A stretch of 13,975 nt of DNA, from positions 1 through 13,975 of the forward strand of contig JAJYXX010000411.1 of assembly GCA_021801545.1 (NCBI GenBank). The letters are read 5' to 3'. This DNA is from Chloroflexota bacterium (GTDB taxonomy: Bacteria > Chloroflexota > Limnocylindria > Limnocylindrales > CSP1-4). Below, one piece after another: positions 13,033 to 13,975 of this stretch. Position numbers and translations under genes: made by a program. The notes under the pieces were generated by a model that worked only from the letters and a program-made list of their open reading frames with translations, had not been told where the DNA came from and did not search any database. How positions within the stretch are numbered: the stretch's first letter is position 1; every line of letters starts with the position of its first letter.

Positions 13033-13975
13033 GCGGGGCCAGCTCGGGCGGGCCAGGCGCCGGCCAGACGGGCACCGGCGGGCGGACCGTCCTGGTCGAG
13101 GTGGAGCAGTCGCTCGGCCCCGGGCTGGACTTCGAACGGGACGCCCATGGCCAGCTGGTCGCCCGTCGGGCCCGAGCCGGCGGCCCCTGGTTCGGGCTTG
13201 ACCGGGCAGCCCTCGCCGAGTCGGACGACGGGACCGGTCGCGCGGTCCCGGTCCTCGTCGCCGTCCCGGTCTCGACCCATGTCGGGGCCCGGATCGAAGC
13301 GTCGCTCGTCGGGGGCTGGCGGGAGGTCGCCCGGGCGACGCTCGTGGCCGCGGTCGAGGGGGTCAGCCTGCCGCTGCGGCCGCTCATCGGCGCCGTGGCT
13401 CGGGTTGGGCCGACGGCGGTCTGGATCGACGGGGACGAGGCAGAGCGGATCGCTCGAGCCGCCCAGCTGCACTACCGGGAACGACGCAGTCATGCCCGGA
13501 TCGTCGGCGGGCGGGCGTGGGATGCCCCGCCGGGGACGCCTATCGAGCTCGCCCGCTTCACCACGCCCCACTCCGCCGCCGAGTACCGCCTCTCCCGCCT
13601 GCCGCCACGCTACCTGCGTGGGCTCCGCGACCTGCTCGATGACGACGAGCGCCTCCTTTACACGATCGAGCGGCCGGCGCTGCTCGAGGCCGGCCTGATC
13701 CAGCGGATCCGAGGACTCGACCGCCGAGCGGCCCTCCTGGCGCTCACCGATCGCCAGCTACTCTGGGTCGTCGACCATGCCCAGCCCGACCAGTTCCTGT
13801 CCGACTGGGGTGTCGACGTGGAGCTGATCCCCGTCGAGCGGTTGTTCGGCACGGCCGCGGTCGAGGCCGACGAGCAGATGGAGGCGCGGTTCCCGACGCC
13901 TGCCGGTGAGCGCCGCTACCGGCTCCCGGTCGAGCTGCGTCCGGAGGTCGAGGTCCTGCGCGAACTGGCCATCCG
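13029..13975 (+). CDS. Pyrophosphatase-like fold plus PH-like domain protein (3' partial)
   Basis: An open frame of 315 codons starting in the ATGA overlap and running off the window. Residues ~21-167 resemble an inorganic pyrophosphatase laid out in order: VLVEVEQSLGPGLDFERD against the family's IEIP..PIKYEID, GQLVARR against GALFVDR, and DDG (66-68) against the DGDPxD loop. Next come VPVSTHVGARIEASLVGG (79-96) against PTYPLQPGSVIRCRPVG, and LHYRERRSHARIVGGRAW (147-164) against the HYKDLEKGKWVKVEGW end. Most catalytic residues are absent: the two Tyr of YPxNYGY, the last Asp of DGDPxD, the whole EDxK loop and the Lys of KYE. It is therefore probably a non-catalytic relative. Residues ~200-280 (LDDDERLLYTIERPALL, ALTDRQLLWVVDH, DWGVDVELIPVERL) look like a bacterial PH-type domain. 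The homology is by eye and remote; the remainder of the gene is unseen. Confidence 0.6.
   Translation, partial: MSGASSGGPGAGQTGTGGRTVLVEVEQSLGPGLDFERDAHGQLVARRARAGGPWFGLDRAALAESDDGTGRAVPVLVAVPVSTHVGARIEASLVGGWREVARATLVAAVEGVSLPLRPLIGAVARVGPTAVWIDGDEAERIARAAQLHYRERRSHARIVGGRAWDAPPGTPIELARFTTPHSAAEYRLSRLPPRYLRGLRDLLDDDERLLYTIERPALLEAGLIQRIRGLDRRAALLALTDRQLLWVVDHAQPDQFLSDWGVDVELIPVERLFGTAAVEADEQMEARFPTPAGERRYRLPVELRPEVEVLRELAI

Overview
The window is a high-GC bacterial chromosome segment in which every recognisable intact gene lies on the + strand. Gene density is high, with many 4-nt ATGA stop/start overlaps and strong G/C preference at third codon positions. No rRNA, tRNA or other taxonomic marker is present. 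The base composition, the DUF6062-like Cys protein and the MoxR/DUF58/DUF4129 cluster suggest a high-GC Chloroflexota lineage (Limnocylindria/Ellin6529-like) or, less likely, an actinobacterium. This placement is inference only.

Region 1 (1-3390) holds cydD (5' end outside the window) and cydC. They encode the two halves of the heterodimeric ABC exporter needed to assemble cytochrome bd oxidase; cydAB may lie just upstream.

Region 2 (3391-4223) has no intact gene. It contains a decayed, frameshifted C-terminal fragment of a Prx6-type peroxiredoxin on the - strand, a perfect 13-bp tandem duplication, a mosaic of degenerate direct and inverted repeats, a 10-bp-stem inverted repeat and a 15-bp tandem array. 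A sigma70-like promoter abuts the last copy of that array.

Region 3 (4189-7327) is a fluoride-response operon. It runs promoter, fluoride (crcB-motif) riboswitch with an overlapping terminator hairpin, CPA2-type cation:proton antiporter, crcB/Fluc fluoride channel, and a DUF190 protein fused to four CBS domains.

Region 4 (7320-13975) follows without a break: a DUF6062-like Cys/His protein whose 5' end appears frameshifted, a MoxR AAA+ ATPase, a DUF58 protein, a multi-pass DUF4129 protein, a 492-aa protein with four copies of the same Cys/His module, and a 3'-truncated protein. That last protein looks like a degenerate inorganic-pyrophosphatase fold joined to a PH-like domain.

The most unusual feature is the bracketing of a MoxR-DUF58-DUF4129 core by two proteins that together carry six copies of CxxC-x(30-34)-C-x2-[H/D]. 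All of this is collinear and nearly overlapping with a riboswitch-controlled fluoride operon. A shared transcript, and therefore fluoride control of the MoxR module, is possible but is inference.
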